A DNA stretch of 6,032 bases, taken from NCBI GenBank assembly GCA_017408205.1, contig JAFQVC010000155.1, positions 1 through 6,032 of the forward strand, given 5' to 3'. The notes beneath the pieces were generated by a model, which made no database searches, was not told the DNA's origin, and was given only the letters and a program-made list of their open reading frames with translations. This document shows positions 4,915 through 6,032 of this stretch, in pieces. Each line of letters begins with the position of its first letter. Within the stretch, counting starts at the first letter, position 1. The position numbers were made by a program, and so were the translations under genes. The stretch is from Clostridia bacterium (GTDB lineage: Bacteria > Bacillota > Clostridia > Monoglobales > Firm-18).

Positions 4915-6032
4915 ATGAAATACTTATTGGGAATAGACTTTGGCGGCGGCGCTTCTAAAGCCACACTTCTTTGCGAAAACGGCGAAATTGCTGCAACTGC
5001 TACATACGAATACGAAACATACTATCCAGAAAACGGATATGCAGAGCAAAACCCCTATGACTGGTATGTTGCAACAAAAGAAAACATCAAAGCCGTACTT
5101 TCAAAAAGTAAAATAGACCCAGAAAAAATCAAAGCAGTTTGCTTAGATGCCGCAACACATACGGCAGTAATAATGGACAAAAACTTTAATGTTTTAAGAC
5201 CTGCCATTTACTGGACAGACACCAGAACCAAAAAAGAGGTTGCATTTTTAAACGAAAATTACAAAGACCTTATTGTAAAGCAGGTATTACACGAGCCGGG
5301 TACAATATGGACCTTACCGCAACTTATGTGGATTAAAGAAAACGAGCCCGAAATATGGCAAAAAACAGAAAAAATATGCTTTGCAAAGGATTATGTAAGA
5401 CACCTTTTAACAGGGGACTATGTTACAGACTATATTGAAGCAGAGGGAAGTATGCTTTTTGACTACAACAATCAATGCTGGTCAAAGGAACTTTGCGATA
5501 TTATTGCCTTTCCCGTGACCTCTCTTCCTCCTCTGGTAAAGCCAACAGATATTGTGGGAGGTATAACAAAAGAGGCAAGTATTGATACAGGTCTTGCGGA
5601 GGGTACTCCCGTACTTTGCGGAAGTACAGATACAGTTATGGAGGTTTTTGCGGCAGGGGGCATAAAGAAAAATGCCATCACAATCAAACTTGCAACTGCA
5701 GGCAGAATTTGTGTGATTACCGACAAACCGTATCCCGATAAAAATCTTATCAATTACTCTCATTTTATTGATAATCTGTGGTATCCCGGTACTGCAACAA
5801 AGGCGTGTGCCTCATCATACAGATGGTTTCGTGACACATTCGGGGAAGATTACAAAGCCCTTGACAGCGAGGCAGAAAATATTCCCGTAGGCAGTGAAGG
5901 TCTTATATATCACCCCTATTTAAACGGAGAACTTACTCCTTACCAGAACCCCAACCTGTGCGGAAGTTTTACAGGAATAAGAGCATACCATACAAAAGGC
6001 CATTTCGCCAGAAGCGTAATGGAAGGCGTATG
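4915..6032 (+). CDS. FGGY-family carbohydrate kinase (xylulokinase-like), 3' end cut by window
   Basis: The frame stays open to the window edge for 372 complete codons; FGGY kinases are usually about 480-520 residues, so roughly the last quarter (with the adenosine-binding part) is missing. The protein begins MKYLLGIDFGGG, the first phosphate loop (canonical DxGTxxxK; here D8-F-G-G-G-A-S-K15, with Gly for the usual Thr). A43-EQNPYDWY-51 matches the EQxPxxWW family motif, and IYWTDTR at 98-104 the WxDxR substrate-site motif. G236-S-T-D239-T supplies the expected catalytic base D239, and KLATAG about 20 residues later stands at the second phosphate loop (canonical GTSG). The domain order is normal and nothing suggests damage. 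The family phosphorylates pentuloses, polyols and related sugars (xylulose, glycerol, gluconate, erythritol). Xylulokinase is the nearest common label, but the substrate is not fixed by the motifs. It follows the NagB-like gene by 11 bases and is the second, structurally unrelated sugar kinase of the operon. Confidence 0.92.
   Translation, partial: MKYLLGIDFGGGASKATLLCENGEIAATATYEYETYYPENGYAEQNPYDWYVATKENIKAVLSKSKIDPEKIKAVCLDAATHTAVIMDKNFNVLRPAIYWTDTRTKKEVAFLNENYKDLIVKQVLHEPGTIWTLPQLMWIKENEPEIWQKTEKICFAKDYVRHLLTGDYVTDYIEAEGSMLFDYNNQCWSKELCDIIAFPVTSLPPLVKPTDIVGGITKEASIDTGLAEGTPVLCGSTDTVMEVFAAGGIKKNAITIKLATAGRICVITDKPYPDKNLINYSHFIDNLWYPGTATKACASSYRWFRDTFGEDYKALDSEAENIPVGSEGLIYHPYLNGELTPYQNPNLCGSFTGIRAYHTKGHFARSVMEGV

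Noticed and set aside
5472..5763. Two overlapping minus-strand frames of 93 residues each
   Set aside because: They lie wholly inside the FGGY kinase, resemble no family I know and have no ribosome binding site. They are shadows, as are the other minus-strand frames across the window.

Overview
The window is a single, tightly packed, plus-strand gene string with no intergenic gap over 22 bases. It holds seven protein genes; the first is cut at its 5' end by the window edge and the last is cut at its 3' end. There is no RNA gene, mobile element, repeat array, CRISPR, promoter or terminator that I can support. The moderately AT-rich composition, frequent AGA arginine codons, GGAGG-type ribosome binding sites and oxygen-sensitive-looking Fe-S redox chemistry suggest an anaerobic Firmicute of the Clostridia (gut or sediment type). 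This is inference; nothing in the window names the species.

Region 1 (1-1557) is a redox pair. The first gene is the C-terminal end of an FAD-dependent oxidase of the GlcD / alkyl-DHAP-synthase type. The second is a 356-residue partner with two 4Fe-4S clusters. The partner has the layout of GlcF/HdrD-type CCG proteins, but every CCG-motif cysteine is replaced.

Region 2 (1548-4083) holds a class II (zinc) ketose-bisphosphate aldolase, a PfkB/ribokinase-family sugar kinase and an IolB-family isomerase. The first pair and the last pair are joined by short overlaps (10 and 26 bases, the 26-base one between kinase and isomerase), and aldolase and kinase are 3 bases apart. By family, this trio matches the last steps of inositol breakdown: isomerase to a ketose acid, kinase to its phosphate, aldolase to DHAP plus a semialdehyde. 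However, the kinase looks more like the YihV (sulfofructose kinase) branch than IolC, so the true substrate is open.

Region 3 (4106-6032) holds a NagB (glucosamine-6-phosphate deaminase/isomerase)-like protein whose phosphate-holding residues appear to be replaced, then an FGGY-family (xylulokinase-like) kinase.

Taken together this looks like one operon for taking apart an unidentified sugar, sugar acid, amino sugar or cyclitol: isomerisation (IolB-like, NagB-like), phosphorylation (PfkB and FGGY), carbon-carbon cleavage (class II aldolase), and a flavin/Fe-S unit to oxidise a substrate or product. The combination does not match any textbook pathway I can name. The upstream inositol genes (iolG, iolE, iolD) and any transporter or regulator are not in the window.
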